From assembly GCF_019059575.1 (NCBI RefSeq), contig NW_024881587.1, positions 775,001-839,000 of the forward strand: a stretch of 64,000 bases of DNA, written 5' to 3'. The position numbers were made by a program, and so were the translations under genes. The DNA is from Amphibalanus amphitrite (Eukaryota > Arthropoda > Thecostraca > Balanomorpha > Balanidae). Below the pieces are notes generated by a model. That model was not told the DNA's origin and made no database searches. It worked only from the letters and a program-made list of their open reading frames with translations. This document shows, piece after piece, positions 1 to 13,400 of the stretch. Numbering within the stretch: position 1 is the first letter of the stretch; each line of letters begins with the position of its first letter.

Positions 1-1253
1 ATTGGGCGTAAAAAAGGTTTTATACATTTACAGTAGCATGCTTAGGTACTTGCATTGTAGGTATGTGATCGAAATATTTGTAAGAGTGGGTGGGTACTTT
101 GCTTTAAAATGATATTCCTTGTAAGTTAGAACGTTTAGTTACTTATGTCTCATCGCTTCTCCTTTGGTATATCAAGAGTAAGAAATATTTAACGGAACCG
201 GGTCCGCGACATGTCTTTATGACGGTGTAAGTGGCACAATGCACACTCTGTTCTTTCCTGGTTATAGCCTGAGGTTAGCAGCGCTTTTTACACACTTATA
301 CGATGAAGTGTCGGGTATAAGTGTCCCCCGAACTCCGATGCACAGAACTTGACAGGAAATAATAAACGTGTATGTAAGGAAGAGGAGGCTTGTTTACTTG
401 ACATTCAAGGGTCCGACGTCTGCCATTTGTGGAATACATATGCATCCTTTCACAAAAGGGCAGAGGTCAAGCCGACATTTAGTGACGTCCGGGAAGCCTC
501 CTCCCTCCGTTCACCAGTGCAGTGGATCAACGCCCACAGCGTCGCCGGCGCCATCCTGGCAGCGCTTTATCTCGCCATCAGTCGACTCGTTTGAGAGGTC
601 GTTGCCAGTTTATACGACTGAGTCATTAATCGTGCCGACACAAACACGACAGAAATGGTAACGCCGTCAAATGTCACCCGAGTCTGGCGCCTGCCCTGTG
701 CCCTTCCACCTTCTCTCCCCATCCCTCCCCGTGCGCAGGCGCGCGATACCCGTGTGTCGTCGGCAGTTTTCGTAGCACGTGCTCCGGTGCAAGCATCTGA
801 GCCGTCTGAACTGGCCGGCTTTGTCGTGTCACCTGTGCAGGTCACTTCATGAGGACTTAGGGAAATAGGAATTAGGGAAATTAGATGGTCTCGTGACTGC
901 ATAAGAGCTGCGCGAGATAAGTGGCTCAGTTGAACCTGCTGCCTTACATCTCCCATACGCAAACAATTTTGAAGACGCGTAAGACACAATGTCGGCCTTC
1001 TCAAATTGGGGATGTGTTTAGATCGCTGAGCTGACTTCAAGGCTCGAGCTCGAGTCGTTTCAGCGTCCATGGTTTTGTATCCTATTCGCCTGTGATTGAT
1101 GATTGTGTTCGGTTGACTGAGTCACATAAGTCCTACAAACGGGGTGCCGGTGAATGGAGCGCAAAACCAGCATTGCATGCCTGATAAAAAGACCCTGTAA
1201 TTTCCAGTGTCCCGAGGTGTCCTCTGTAACACACACTCACGCTGACGTTGCAG
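1..1253. other. upstream/intronic sequence, no supported gene
   Basis: Moderately GC-rich around 500-830. A 167-codon minus-strand reading frame (1070-567) is open but has no recognisable domain and no splice or codon-bias support. It may contain the promoter or 5' exons of the F-box gene. Confidence 0.5.
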
Positions 1254-1254
1254 G

Positions 1255-1428
1255 ATGCTGGACCGTCAGGCGAGTGTGAACAGCAGCCTGCCGCCGCCGT
1301 CGCCGTCGCCGTCGTCGTACGACGAGGCCAGGAAGCAGCGTCTGTCGGCCATGCTGGACACGCTGCCGCCCGAGCTGGAGAGGCGGCTGTCCGTCCACCA
1401 CGGCATCAAGCTGCACCGATATGACACG
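1255..1428 (+). CDS. candidate upstream first coding exon of the F-box/LRR gene
   Basis: An AG acceptor (1251-1253, CAG) directly precedes the exon, and ATG is at 1255. The ORF runs 58 codons to a GTCAGT donor at 1429. It encodes a Ser/Pro-rich stretch, then LPPELERRLS and HHGIKLHRYDT. The phase-0 end fits the F-box exon at 11929. Because an acceptor lies one base before the ATG, a 5' UTR or further coding exon should lie upstream, or this exon may belong to a different transcript. The 9.6-10.5 kb intron that follows is unusually long for this gene. Confidence 0.55.
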
Positions 1429-4400
1429 GTCAGTGGCCGGCGGCGCGGTCGCAGAACGCGAAGGGGTGCCATTGGCGTTATACCTGGGTAGAAACTGGGC
1501 CTGTGCCTGCCAGTTGGGGGAAATCTCGCAATGTCCGGGATACGGGATGCGAGTAGCAACTCAAGATGCGAGTAGCTAGTCAGTGGCACAAAAAAAGAAA
1601 CAGAGCTGCAGCCTTGCTTCTCTGGAACGTATTCCCATCGGCGATGAAAGGGGAAATAGAAACAAAATGACGCTGATTGCGTTCTTTTTTAAATTAAACG
1701 CGGTGTGTGAGATGTTCACTGGCTGTGCATAATGAATGCAGCATTAGTTATCTACGAGTATGCGAGGGTGCAACGTGCAATGTATTGTGCAATGTGTGTG
1801 CACCCTGCAGTTGCGCAGTATGGTTCCGGATACACCTATACCTTTATTTTAAGGTGTTTCGCAATTACCGGCGGGAATAATTTGCGACGGTCTAATACCG
1901 TAAAACTGTAGGTTGCTGGAAAATTGCAGGCAGGCCGCCGGCCGGAACAATGTGTCTTTTCTGTTGAGGTCTTATGGGGACGGTCAGAAAAAAGAGAAAG
2001 TGAAGGAAAGAAGGTGTTGGTCAGTGACCAGCGTGAAATGAGTGAAAACTATCGATAGCTGTATAAATGATTTACTAAACGTTTATTATAATGCTTGGAA
2101 CGGTTGGTAAGTCGTTAACCCTATTAGTGGCAGGGGGGTTGTTTTTATCCACCCCTCAGGTTTTTCGGGAATATCTCCGAAACCGCTGAAGCTACGATGC
2201 TGAAATTTTCTGACTTTTCCTCAAACTAAATTGGGCACATTCCCTGAAAATTTCAAGTTCATAACTTTACCAGGGGCGGCTCCAGAGCACTGGGAATTGG
2301 GGGGTCCTATTCGTGAAGCGAGTCATTTGGGCGAAGATCACGATGCTGCACCAGTTTTACGAACAGTGAATGAAAGGTATCATGTGATAACATATACAGT
2401 TATTGTACATCCTCTTTTGACACGTTTTTGCTATAATAGGCGGATCCAGGCGTCCAAAAAGGGGGGTTATGTTTTACCTCCCAACATAGGTGCCCTGACA
2501 CCGCCTATGCATGACCAATACAATTGTAGTCGTTCTCTCATAAGAAAATTGTAACATAACAAGACCATTACCACCCTTTTTAGAAACAGTACCAACAAAA
2601 ACCTTATTTACTATACTTTTTGTGTACCCCCAATCTCAATTATCTGTATCCGCCTATGATTTTTGAAAATGCATATTTTTAGGATCCATGTGAATTCCTG
2701 GTTCATTCTCTATCGATCGGCAAAAGTTGCGTTAAGAAATTGGTTCAGAAACCTGGCCGTGATAAACAGTCTAAAATGTATCTGCAATTTGCCCGTTTTT
2801 ACCCCCCTCTACCCCCCTATTGACATTTTTTAATTTTTATTTTTTATAAATGTAGATCACGTTGAGCGAAATCGAAGGCCGTTTGAATTTTGAAAATCGG
2901 CCCGTTAGATCTCGAGATATCAAGGGGGGGTCGTAAACAGCCCCCCCCCCCCCTGCCACTAATAGGGTTAAAGACGTTTAATAGCTGTGAGTCTAACTAG
3001 AAGACGCGTTTATAATTTGTCCAATGTAAAATACATCTCTCCTTACTTAGACATGGACAATAACAGACATTCGCTGGAAATGCCTAACAGCGGATAGCAA
3101 AATAGATATTAACCAAAGAAAAAAGCGAATTGAAATCGTTAAAGGGACCCTCCCACCTTCAAAAAAGTTAATGAATTGGCATGAAAGTGATGTCGCTCGG
3201 TTCAGAAAGAGCAAAAACGAATATCTACCGAATTTCACCGAAAAATATTCACCGGTTTTTAAGATATTAGACTTTTACTTTTGTTTACTTTTTTGGGATC
3301 TCCGCTGTTCCTAGCGACTTCATTTTGGAAGTGGGGCGTTTGCGGCAGATGTTGCGCGGAAATAGCATATACCACCACTGCTTCACAAAGATGTTAGCAT
3401 AAAATTTTAAAATCGTTAGATCACCGCTGACGTCACAAATTCTAAGGAGGCATTCCAATGCATTAGCCCTTAGAATCTGAAAACTACAAGTTTGAAATTC
3501 CATATCTCAGAATTAAAGCATTTTTCGATGTTGTGACTTATGAGTGCCCAAACCGGTATTTGCAGGCCATGGCCACCAATTTGGCTATCTCAACTCAAAA
3601 CTAATGTTAAGGTGGGGTGGTCACTTTAAGGTAGTTTTGGTCTTTGGAATAGAATTAATAATAAGCCGCTCATAAATAGACATTAGACATGTCTGTATTT
3701 GTAAGTGTCGAACCTTTAGGGGAAGCGGGGGGAGCACCGCCACCTTAAGCATTTCTGCTCACCGAGCTGATATGCGTAGTAAAAACGAAGCTCTTTTGCA
3801 TTCATGTGAAAGTAGGAATGTTTTCCTACATGTTGGCATAGTTTCCAGCGCTCCATTATAAAATTTCGCTACTTTACAGACGTCGAAAACAAGTCCTGCA
3901 TTTTTCGTCCTCCAAAAAATGTGCGGGTAGCACCGCCACTGATGGCGATGTTATCCACAGATCGGCCTTACGGTGACAGCCACCCTTGGAAGCGTTACTG
4001 CTGTCTGAAATAGTAACTCAAACTCATATAAGACACACAAGAATTGGTTGTTAGTTTGTCACAGATCAGACTGTTTGTTGCGGACAATATGCATACAAAG
4101 CATGACAAATTCACGTTTATTTCGAAACATCCAGTGAAGTCAAACGTGAGGTTAAAAAACAGACGACGTTTGCGGCCTAACTAAAGCTCTTCTCCGAGCT
4201 GAGTGAATCATCATTGCGGCTTTATCCATTTTGCCACCCCTTGGGGTAGCACCGCCGAGCATGGCGGTGTTACCCCACTCACAGTCATGGACCGACAACG
4301 CCCCGACAGCAAAACAAGCCGGGACGCGATTCTTCTGTAATTCCTTTCTCAACAAAGAGCACTTCATGCCCTCAAATTTAACATAAAAATCAAGGCATTT

Positions 4401-7400
4401 TGACTTGAAATGACCACTTACTTGCTGCTCAAACATGCCAAATCAGGGGCGTAGGCAGGGGGGGGGCCACTGGGCCATGGCCCCCCCCTTGGGCGCCGAA
4501 GGCGCCCTTTGCGATTGGAGGGCGCCGAAGGCGCCCTCCAATCGCAAATGCAATTGTGATATAATCGAATCGAAAAACAATCGCGACTGGAGGGCGCCCT
4601 CCAATCGCGAATGTGTTAACAGGGAAAATACGGATGGAGGGCGCCCTCGGAGGACGCCCATTCCAAATACGCCCTCCAAATACGGTTGGAGGGCTCCCTC
4701 GGGCGCCCTCCAACCACATTTGTAGGCTGTAGCTCTCTAAGCGTAACGGTGGTCGCCTATGTAAGCCGCTGTCCTGTAAATAAGCGCCCTCTCACCCGAA
4801 GGCGCCCTCCTGTAGGTCGCCACCCTGCTACACATTGCCGCCCTTCTGCTGATCGGCGTCCTCATAATTATTGGCGCTCTCCTACCTATTGAGCCCTCAT
4901 GTGAAATTTTGAAGGCCGCCTTTCTCCCTTTTGGCACCCTCTTGTTCAGTGCCGCCCTCCTACCTATTGGTTCCCTAGTCCTTCCTGTTGAATGTTAATC
5001 GGGGCCCTTCTCCTATTGGCGCCCTCGTGTAGATCGCCGCCCTCCTAACCACTGGCACCCTCCTGTTGATCACCGCCCTCCTATCCACTGGCACCTTCCT
5101 GTTGACCAGCGCCCTCCGCACAGACGCCCTCCTGTTCGTGTCATCCTCTTGAGCAAAGGCGCCCTCCTCACCATTGCCACCCCCATTTTAATCGTCACCC
5201 TTCCGCTCATTGGCGACTTCCAGTTGATGACCGCCCTCCCACCTATTGGCGACCTCTTGTTGATCGCCACCCTCCTATTGGTGCTCTCCTGTTCCTCGCC
5301 ACCCTCTTACCTGGTGGCGCCCTCCTGTTGATTGTTGATCGGCGCCCTCCTACCTATTGGTGCCCTCCTGTTGATCGCTGCCCTTCTATCCATTGGCGCC
5401 CTCCTGCTGCTCGCCAACTTCCTACCTATCGGTGCCCTACTGTCGAAACTCGGGATGTTGATCGGGGCTCTTCTACCTATTAGTGCCCTCCTGTGGATCG
5501 CAGCCCTTCTACCTATTGGCAACATCCGTTGATCGCTGCCCTCCTATCATTTATTTACTCCTTTGGCATGTTTTTCAACTTAGTCGTTCTATTGCACATA
5601 GTTGATGTCTTGCCTGTGAAAACTGCCACAAATGAACGTGCATTCAGCACAATGAATGAAGTATCTATACCTACCAAAACTATCTACGCTCTACGATGCA
5701 TAAAACACGTCTTTAGTCTTAACGGATTGATCCTACTTTACGTGCATCATGGCATCTATATGGATTACGATTAAGTATTGTCAACAGGTTCGGGCGCAAC
5801 AGCAGGCATCTGAAGTTTCGGTGATTGAAACTGGTTATGTGGGTACACTGTATGCATCTGTGAGAAGGCTATGAAGGCTGGTCTGAGGTAATTTGGATGA
5901 TGTTTACGCATCTCGCGCTCCGGTATCAATCCGATACGGTGATCTGGTGCGTAGATATGCCACCGCCAATAAACTTTTATACATCGACACCCATGAGCCA
6001 AGCTTTCTGTACAGTTTGTGTGGCAGCGGCCCGACCAAACCTTAGGTATTTTTTACACCTTCAAATTTGGTAAAAGAGCGAGAGGAGCTTTGAACAGTGA
6101 TCGTATAAAAGGCGTGCCTAAAAAGCGGAGGAAAAGGTTGTTTTCAAAAATTTCGCGCGCCTTCGGCGCAGCATTTCAAGAACACTTGACCTTTTGTGAC
6201 CTGGAGTATAATGAATACACACGATGCAAAATCAATGCAGCACGACCTATACGAGGTTACGCAAAAAAAAAAACTGGTGGCATGGTAAAAAACGCCTCCC
6301 AACCCCCCAACCCCCACTGAGCGATTTTTTATCTCGCGACCGTATGGCGCCCTCCTTGGGTGAGGTGGCGCCCTCCAAACCCTTGGCCCCCCCCCTTCGC
6401 GATTTTCTAAATACGCCGCTGTGCCAAATGATTACAACGATGGTTTGAAATTCACAAAATGGGCAATTGCGATCTCAAAATCAAATAAATCTTAGCGAAA
6501 CCTACCTCACGCGGCGTCCCGTTTCCGTTCGGACACCGAAATGGCGGGTGTTTACATTTACAATTCAGAGTTTTGCCGATAGAGAGGATGGCGGTGTTTC
6601 CCACATGGCGGTGCTACCCCCGCTTCCCCTATAGCCGATACTTCCAATGGTGCTAAATTGACACTTGCCTTTCGTAGTTCAACACCTACATTAATAATAT
6701 TGTATAATCAGATTGTACTAAGCGTACTGTACGTACATACAGTAAACAGCGAGTAGGTAAAAACAATTTAGACTGAACAACTTTTTTGCCTGCGTCTGCG
6801 TGTCACGAGAGGTTTTATGTTTTTATCCTGGTCCTTCAAAATGTCGGTAGCATCTGCATAGCTGTCCTATAACACACTTTTATTTTGGTTAGTGTCTATT
6901 TAGCTAACAGCTGTAGGGCTGTACGGACTACGGTCTAAACGTCAATTTGCTAAAATGCAAATAATTGTCATTTTTAATGACTTAGGTAACTAATGATTCC
7001 TTTCCTACAACAAACATTGTACATTGTACAAGCAGCTAATGTGGGCAAAGTGGGCTATGACGACGCAATTTCTTAAAAGCAGACTGAATTATCCCTATTC
7101 GATGATAAGACGACATTATTGGCTTCGTTCATTTTCTTTTATTTTATCTTAATTAAACTGAATTTCAGCGAATCACATCTACGCATACAGCAATAGTTTA
7201 TGTATGCGCAATTTCTGTAAATCTGTACCTATAGTGAATACAGCACCTGCGGGCCCTTCTGTGACGTGCGAGCCCCAGTGCCATCTCCCGGAGCTCACGG
7301 GACCTAAGGTGTCGACAGCGACGCCGAGGCAGCATCGTCGTAACCGACGGGCCGCAGTGGCAGCACCGTCGTAACCGACACTGTGGCAGCACCGTCGTAA

Positions 7401-10400
7401 CCGAAACCGCTCAGGAGCCACTTGTCCGTCCGTTGTGGTAAAGTGTCGGCTCACTTCGTTATTGTTCGGTGCACAGCTCAAGCAGGCCACGTAACATCTT
7501 GATAGTCGAACGTTAAAAGTAACTCGCAAAACGTTTCGGATCCGTATATTATAAAAAAAAAACGAGAAGATAAGCTTGCTGAGCAGCATGGGCGCCGCCA
7601 CCGGGGGGGGGGGGACGGGGGGGGGACGCGTCCCCCCCTCTCAGAATGGAAGGGGGACGTCCCCCCCAAACTCATTACGGAGCGAGCGAAGCGAGCGTAG
7701 TCTTTCGTAGGTTAACGGAAATTTCTGAGTATGCCGTGGTCACGCTTTTGCTAGGTTTATATCTCAGCAACCACTTGACCGATCTACATGCGGTAATTTG
7801 TGTAGGGTAGCTATAGATTCATTCCTTCTAACGAGCATCGGACTATTCCCGATGCATGTGAGTGACCCCATATGCACGTGCCACGTGAAAAACGAAGAGG
7901 TGTCAGTTTTGTAACAATTTCAATATCTCGGCAACTACTGGGCCGATTGCGCTGAAAGTTGGCATGTATAGGTATACCACTAGGCAATGCATATCCATGT
8001 GCCACAGTTGGGGTGCTGCTGCACGTGCGCACATGCAGGGGTCGATTCCAGATCTCGAGAACGGCTGAACCGATTGTGCTGAAATCTGATACATGGTTAG
8101 GGACCGGTTAGTAGGGTGCCGTGCAAAAGTCAGTTGGGACCCATTTTGCACGTGCGCACGTGCAGGGTGCCGCTTCCAGATCTCGAGAACGGCTAAGCCG
8201 ATTTCGCTCAAATTTGGCACATCGTTAGGGACCGGTTAGAAGGGTGCAGTGCACAAGTTAGTTGGAGGTATCCCCTCGCAATTTCGCACGTGCAAGGCCC
8301 ACCCCACCCTCTCGCTCGCTCCGATGGTCGCCACAAAAGGCGTTTTACTGGTTGTTATCCTACTCGAAATTTGATTAGGCCCTTCGGTCCAATGAGACCA
8401 TTTCCGAGCCACAAGTATGAAAGAATTAGTGGGAGACATTGGTCGGGGCAGCCACCCCAGTGAGCCACTTGAGATGAACCCGACTAATTGAACAGGCAGC
8501 CCAGCCCACTGGCACTCACTGCACCCGGCAAACGACTATAGCTCCAGTGGAGCCATTCCCGCATGGGATAGAGTTGCCCGTCCAGCCCGGAGCAGGGGGT
8601 TGCGGCGTGGAGGAGAAGGATTTGACTGTCCTGAGGATGGAAGAGATGGAACGGCCGGTGCCGAATCTGAGAGGGTCCAGGAGGTTTAGATACTCAGTAT
8701 ACGGGCTGTGGGCCTACATGCATTGGTCTGACCCCTGCCACCTCGCCCAACAAAATCTCCAGCTCTTATCCGACCTGTCATAGCGGAACTGCCGATTTTT
8801 TATATCGTGATCAACGTGTGTCGTATAACACGACTGGCCGAACACGGGCCTAATATATTTCGTCTAACCAGCCAAGAACATGACTTTACAACAATCCGAC
8901 CTCGAAGTCAAAATCCGAACATTTTCGAAGACTTCAACTCCGACTCTGGCCAAAACTGGCCAAAACAGTCAACTCGGCCACTGATTCCGGTTCCGACCCC
9001 ACACTTCTGCAGTCACGCTACACTATGTAAACCAGCTTCTAAGAAATAAGCTATACGGTTGCAGGACCACAAAACTTTGAGGCGACTTGACTACTTGACT
9101 TGGTTTTCCTGACCTAAGGTTTTCTGGTATCAAGCTTGTCACACGGGCTGCAAAATTCGTATTTTGGAGCAGTTTTGCCTAATGTTTTTTTTTTTGCCAA
9201 TTTTCGCGGCGCTTCGCGCCGATTCGTGCACAAACCAAAAAGAGAGATTTGTGACTATACAACGCCTCCTCCCCCACGCGGTATGCAATATGCATTACCT
9301 ATGCAATATGCATTATCGATCATATTAGTGGCATACATAAGCAATTATACCGCGATAGAACACGAGGCTTTGCCGTGTCAAACTGCATCGGACATCAGAT
9401 GTGTATATAGGTAGGTACTCGTTGGGAATGCGGTCTATAGCCATTACTTCAAGGAAATACCTATAACCTAAACTACTTTCCTTAAACCAGTTGTTTTGCC
9501 ACAGTTTTATGAGTTTTTAAACTTAAAATGGTCAGGGAAAAATGAATATTTGCAAAAGGATTTTATATTAATTTTTACATCACTATTTTCCATCTTTCGT
9601 AGAGGCTATACTTATTTATATTGCAGCGGAAGCTGATTACGCGTTGACCAAGCATAGTACGTAGTTTAAACCAGCTGAATGCTGATTGGCTAGCATTTTC
9701 CCGTAAGGGAATGGATTCCTCGGTAAGAGAATGACAAAGTGTAATCTATGGGAATGACTTCAGTCTTCAAACCTAAAATCGATACCGATATATTTGGCTA
9801 GGGTGATCGTTGGGCCTTAAAAGCTCCTGATTTGTTCTCGTCTCAGCTCAAGCTACAAAACTGTTACTTCAGTTCAAAATCCTATGTTAAAAGTGGCATA
9901 TTTGCTTTAAACGTTGAATGCATCCGACCGAAAAAGCCACGGTAAGAATGTCTACTTTTGGGTTTTCAGTCGGTCAGTCCGTCCCCCCCAGTCAAAAATC
10001 CGTGGCGGCGCCCCTGCTGAGCAGTGACCACAAACTTTGGCGGATACAGGAAGGCGATATGGGGCGCTGCGGGGCATTTACTAAAAAGAATATGAAATAG
10101 GTAGAAAACTCTTATTTCGCTTTCTTATGCGTTCCCATGCAAAATAAGCAAATTTCGACCTAGACGTCGGGAAGTCGCAGTTGTGGGTGCACTTTGTGTG
10201 GGGGGGGGGGGAGGAGGGGGGAGGGTGACATGGAACGGATGGTATACACAGTATTCCACTTCCAGCTATATCGGCGACTGAGAGATCAGCTGTCTTGCGG
10301 TACAGCCTACTATTCAGGCGGTCAGCGTCCACCATCCGGGAGCAAACGAATGAATTGAGAATTCACTGAGAATGCTCAATGCCCAATGAGTTGAGCATTA

Positions 10401-13400
10401 CAAGTTGTGTAAAATATTTTTTACTTCGACTCCCGGCACAAAACAGGGCTAGGTTGATTCGATGGTGGGTGGAAGAATTACTTATCCCTAACGAGTCTGG
10501 TTTAACTTGTTAAGCCCATATATATCATACATGCATAGGAAGTAAACGAACCCAAATAGAGCGAAAATTTTGATGTTTCCGAACATTTCGTTGTCCATGA
10601 TCGGACAAACAGGGGATCTATCCCAACGAAATTTCTCCCAACAACGAGATAGGCAAATATTTATATAGGTCTTTAATCGAAGGCCGAAGAAGGTACGGTT
10701 ATGCGTACCCTTTATGGTTTTCTGGCGGTCGCCACGCCCCCGTGTAGCGACCTCAGCTGGTCTGGCTGGCGACTCTCAGCCCCTCCTCCCCCCCCCCCCC
10801 CGACCGTCGTTCCCGACACGACGCGACGTTCCATACGGCCAAACTACACCGGCGGTGGCCGGCGGCGGCGGCGGCGCGTCGGTGCCAGTTGCGGCGTATT
10901 TTTAGCGTTAACCCAGCGGGCTCCGTATTGCGGCGACTGTTGGCCGCCGCCGCTGCCGGGAGCTCAGTGGAGGGCAGCCGCCGCCGCCGCCGCCACCGCC
11001 GCCACCGCCGCGCCAGGTCAGGTTAGGTCAGGTCAGGTCAGGTCGGCAGGCATGGAGATCGCCTGGGGAGCCGTGCTGCAGGAAGTCAGTGAGCAGGACG
11101 GCATTCTCAACGATGACAGCTGCAAGGGAAAAACTAAACGCATCAAGACGGTATGTTGGGTCGTGACCATGTTTTGCCCGTCTCCGCGTGTGCGTGTGTG
11201 CTCGGCTTTGGGGTTTTGGGCCATGTAAAAACGTGTCTTCGGTGTCTTTTTTTCAGACTTAAGGACGCGCCGCGGCGCGGCAGAAGTAGACTTACTTACA
11301 GCCTGTGACAGCCATTAACTGTGCTGTAATATGGTATGTGTTGTCGAAAATCAAGGACCTAAAACAGCTGGCGCTTATTTACCCAAGGACACTGGGCGGT
11401 GCTTCGTTTGGTTGTATTATTGAGTGTCTCGTGCATAATATTTTGACTAATCGAGCTAACCAATTTTCAATACCCTGCTGCTGTACAACACACTTATTTC
11501 TCCATCGCTAGCTTTGAGCGCTTAATTGCCCACGGCGTGCAATACATAAAACAAGCCTAGTATTGCTCAGAAGAACACCGTTCTATTTTCCAGTTGATTT
11601 CGCATTTATTTGAAGTGATGCCTTTACCTACTGAATGCGTTAAAAGTTCCCGAATATGTTGACAAATTAGTAATTATTTTGGTAATGCATTTTATTCATA
11701 CATACAAATAAATAGTAAGTATAATATGTACTTCCGGCTCCTAAAAAGAAGTCCAAAACATTTTACGTCTAGCATGTAAGTAGGTCCAGGAGTAGCTGAC
11801 AGCGGTGAGCATTGCTCATTTCGGACCAAAACAGTGGCCGCTCTGGCTGGTTGCCAGCGGCACCGGCGCCCGCTCGGGCTGTCCTGTGCCGGTACCCCGG
11901 TGACCTGACCGCCCTCGGCCGCCGGCAGACCATCGACAAGCTGCCCGACAAGGTGCTGCTGCACATCTTCTCGTTCCTGACGCACCGCGAGCTGAGCCAG
12001 TACGCGCGCGTGTGCCGCAAATGGCGCCAGCTGGCCTACGACACGAGCCTGTGGTCGGTGGTCAGCCTGCGGCCGGAGGTCTCCGGACTCTACGTGCAGA
12101 GCACAGAGTTCCTGCAGGGACTCATCAGGTGAGCTGGGAGAGACTCATCAGGTGAGCTGGGAGGGCGACCAGAGGAGGGGCAGGCCAGGGCGAGCGACAG
12201 TCACTCGGTATGCGGCCGAAGATGTCGGTGTGTTGAAGGTATGCGTCGGACGCCCGGCGCGCGACCGCGGGCTAGTGTTGGAGAAATGCGCTGCATAGTT
12301 CGAGGAGTCGCGACAACTATCGGGTCAAGGTGTGATAGGATGAAGGATCAGTACGGTAGATGTCAAGACCATGGGAGTTATTCATACGTTCCTAACGATT
12401 ATCATAGAACACGGGAGGAAATAGATGGTAAATAAAAAAACTCGACAGCGAAGAGAAGTCATTAGCGACCGTGGCTGTGGTAAGAGCTGACGTAGCTGAC
12501 CGTCGCGGTGCAGCGCAGTGACAAGGCCGACCAATGGGGACAGGTCAGAGTGACAGGTCAGGTGACAGGTCAGGGTCATTGGTTGCTGACGGGTCAGGGC
12601 TCACCAGGTAGGTCTAAGGTCACAGGTCAGGTGACAGACTGGTGGCAGGTCAGAGGCTAGGGCTGACCGCAGCGGTGGCTGGTCAGTTTGACCTCCCGCT
12701 GGCTAGTGGTCAGTGCTGGCTGGGCGGCCTGTCTGTGTGGCCGCGGCCCTGTGGCCATGTCGCCGACATTAGGGGACGCCGGCAGCCGGCCAGGAATCTA
12801 TCCCCGCGCCGCGCCAAACGAAACATGACGTCACACCCAGGTCGGACACCGGTCCACGTGCATACCCCGTCGAAAAGTATTAAAGGTAGTGTGCCACCTT
12901 TGAAAGATTTCCCATTTTATTTTTCCTAGAATAAGAAGCTTCTGTTTTTACCAAATGTCGCAAAAAAAAATAAAAAAATGGGCCTGGAATAGTGCCTTTT
13001 TCGCCAAAAAGTTTATCGGTTTTTTCGATATGTATAACAACTGTAGTGGGCTGACCTGCAAACAGGCGTCGGCAACAATCGCGAATGCGGCGCACATGTG
13101 ACAATAAGCAAAGGTCATTATAGAGTTACGGCGTACCGGAATGAGTCATCAGCTGTCTTATCGTAGACAACACAATGTCGAGCCTTAAACTGTAAGCCTG
13201 TACTGGTATTGTTTCTTTTATTTGGCTGTCGAACATTATTTATGGTTTGAAATATGATTTTATGTAAAATAATTGATATGAAACAGCCGTCTCTAAAGTT
13301 ATGACCCCATTTCACCACACGCAAGTGGCAGAAATGACAATGATCAGCTGACGCATTTTTCTTGGCCGAAGTCAGAGCGCGCGGCCCGACGCACCATCAC

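Larger units (their letters stand above)
4444..6421. mobile_element. hAT-like element, internally rearranged
   Basis: 8-bp target duplication TGCCAAAT (4436-4443 and 6422-6429). Ends CAGGGGCGTAGGCAG and, inverted, CAGCGGCGTATTTAG, matching the CAG.GGCG start of hAT elements. Contains GGCGCC-rich palindromic segments near both ends, a degenerate minisatellite in the middle, and a transposase C-terminal remnant. Confidence 0.85.
3719..6629. mobile_element. TA-flanked element split by a nested hAT-like element
   Basis: Ends GGGGAAGCGGGGGGAGCACC and the inverse GGTGCTACCCCCGCTTCCCC, flanked by TA on both sides (3717-3718, 6630-6631). This would fit a Tc1/mariner-type non-autonomous element. Internal copies of the GTAGCACCGCC motif recur (about 3928, 4249, 4270). 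The hAT-like element at 4444-6421 is inserted within it. Confidence 0.65.

Noticed and set aside
567-1070. 167-codon minus-strand ORF near the window start
   Set aside because: No recognisable domain, no splice support, and composition like the surrounding non-coding DNA.
5332-5532. Leu/Ile-rich ORF that looks like membrane segments
   Set aside because: Translation of the CGCCCTCCT minisatellite inside a hAT-like element.
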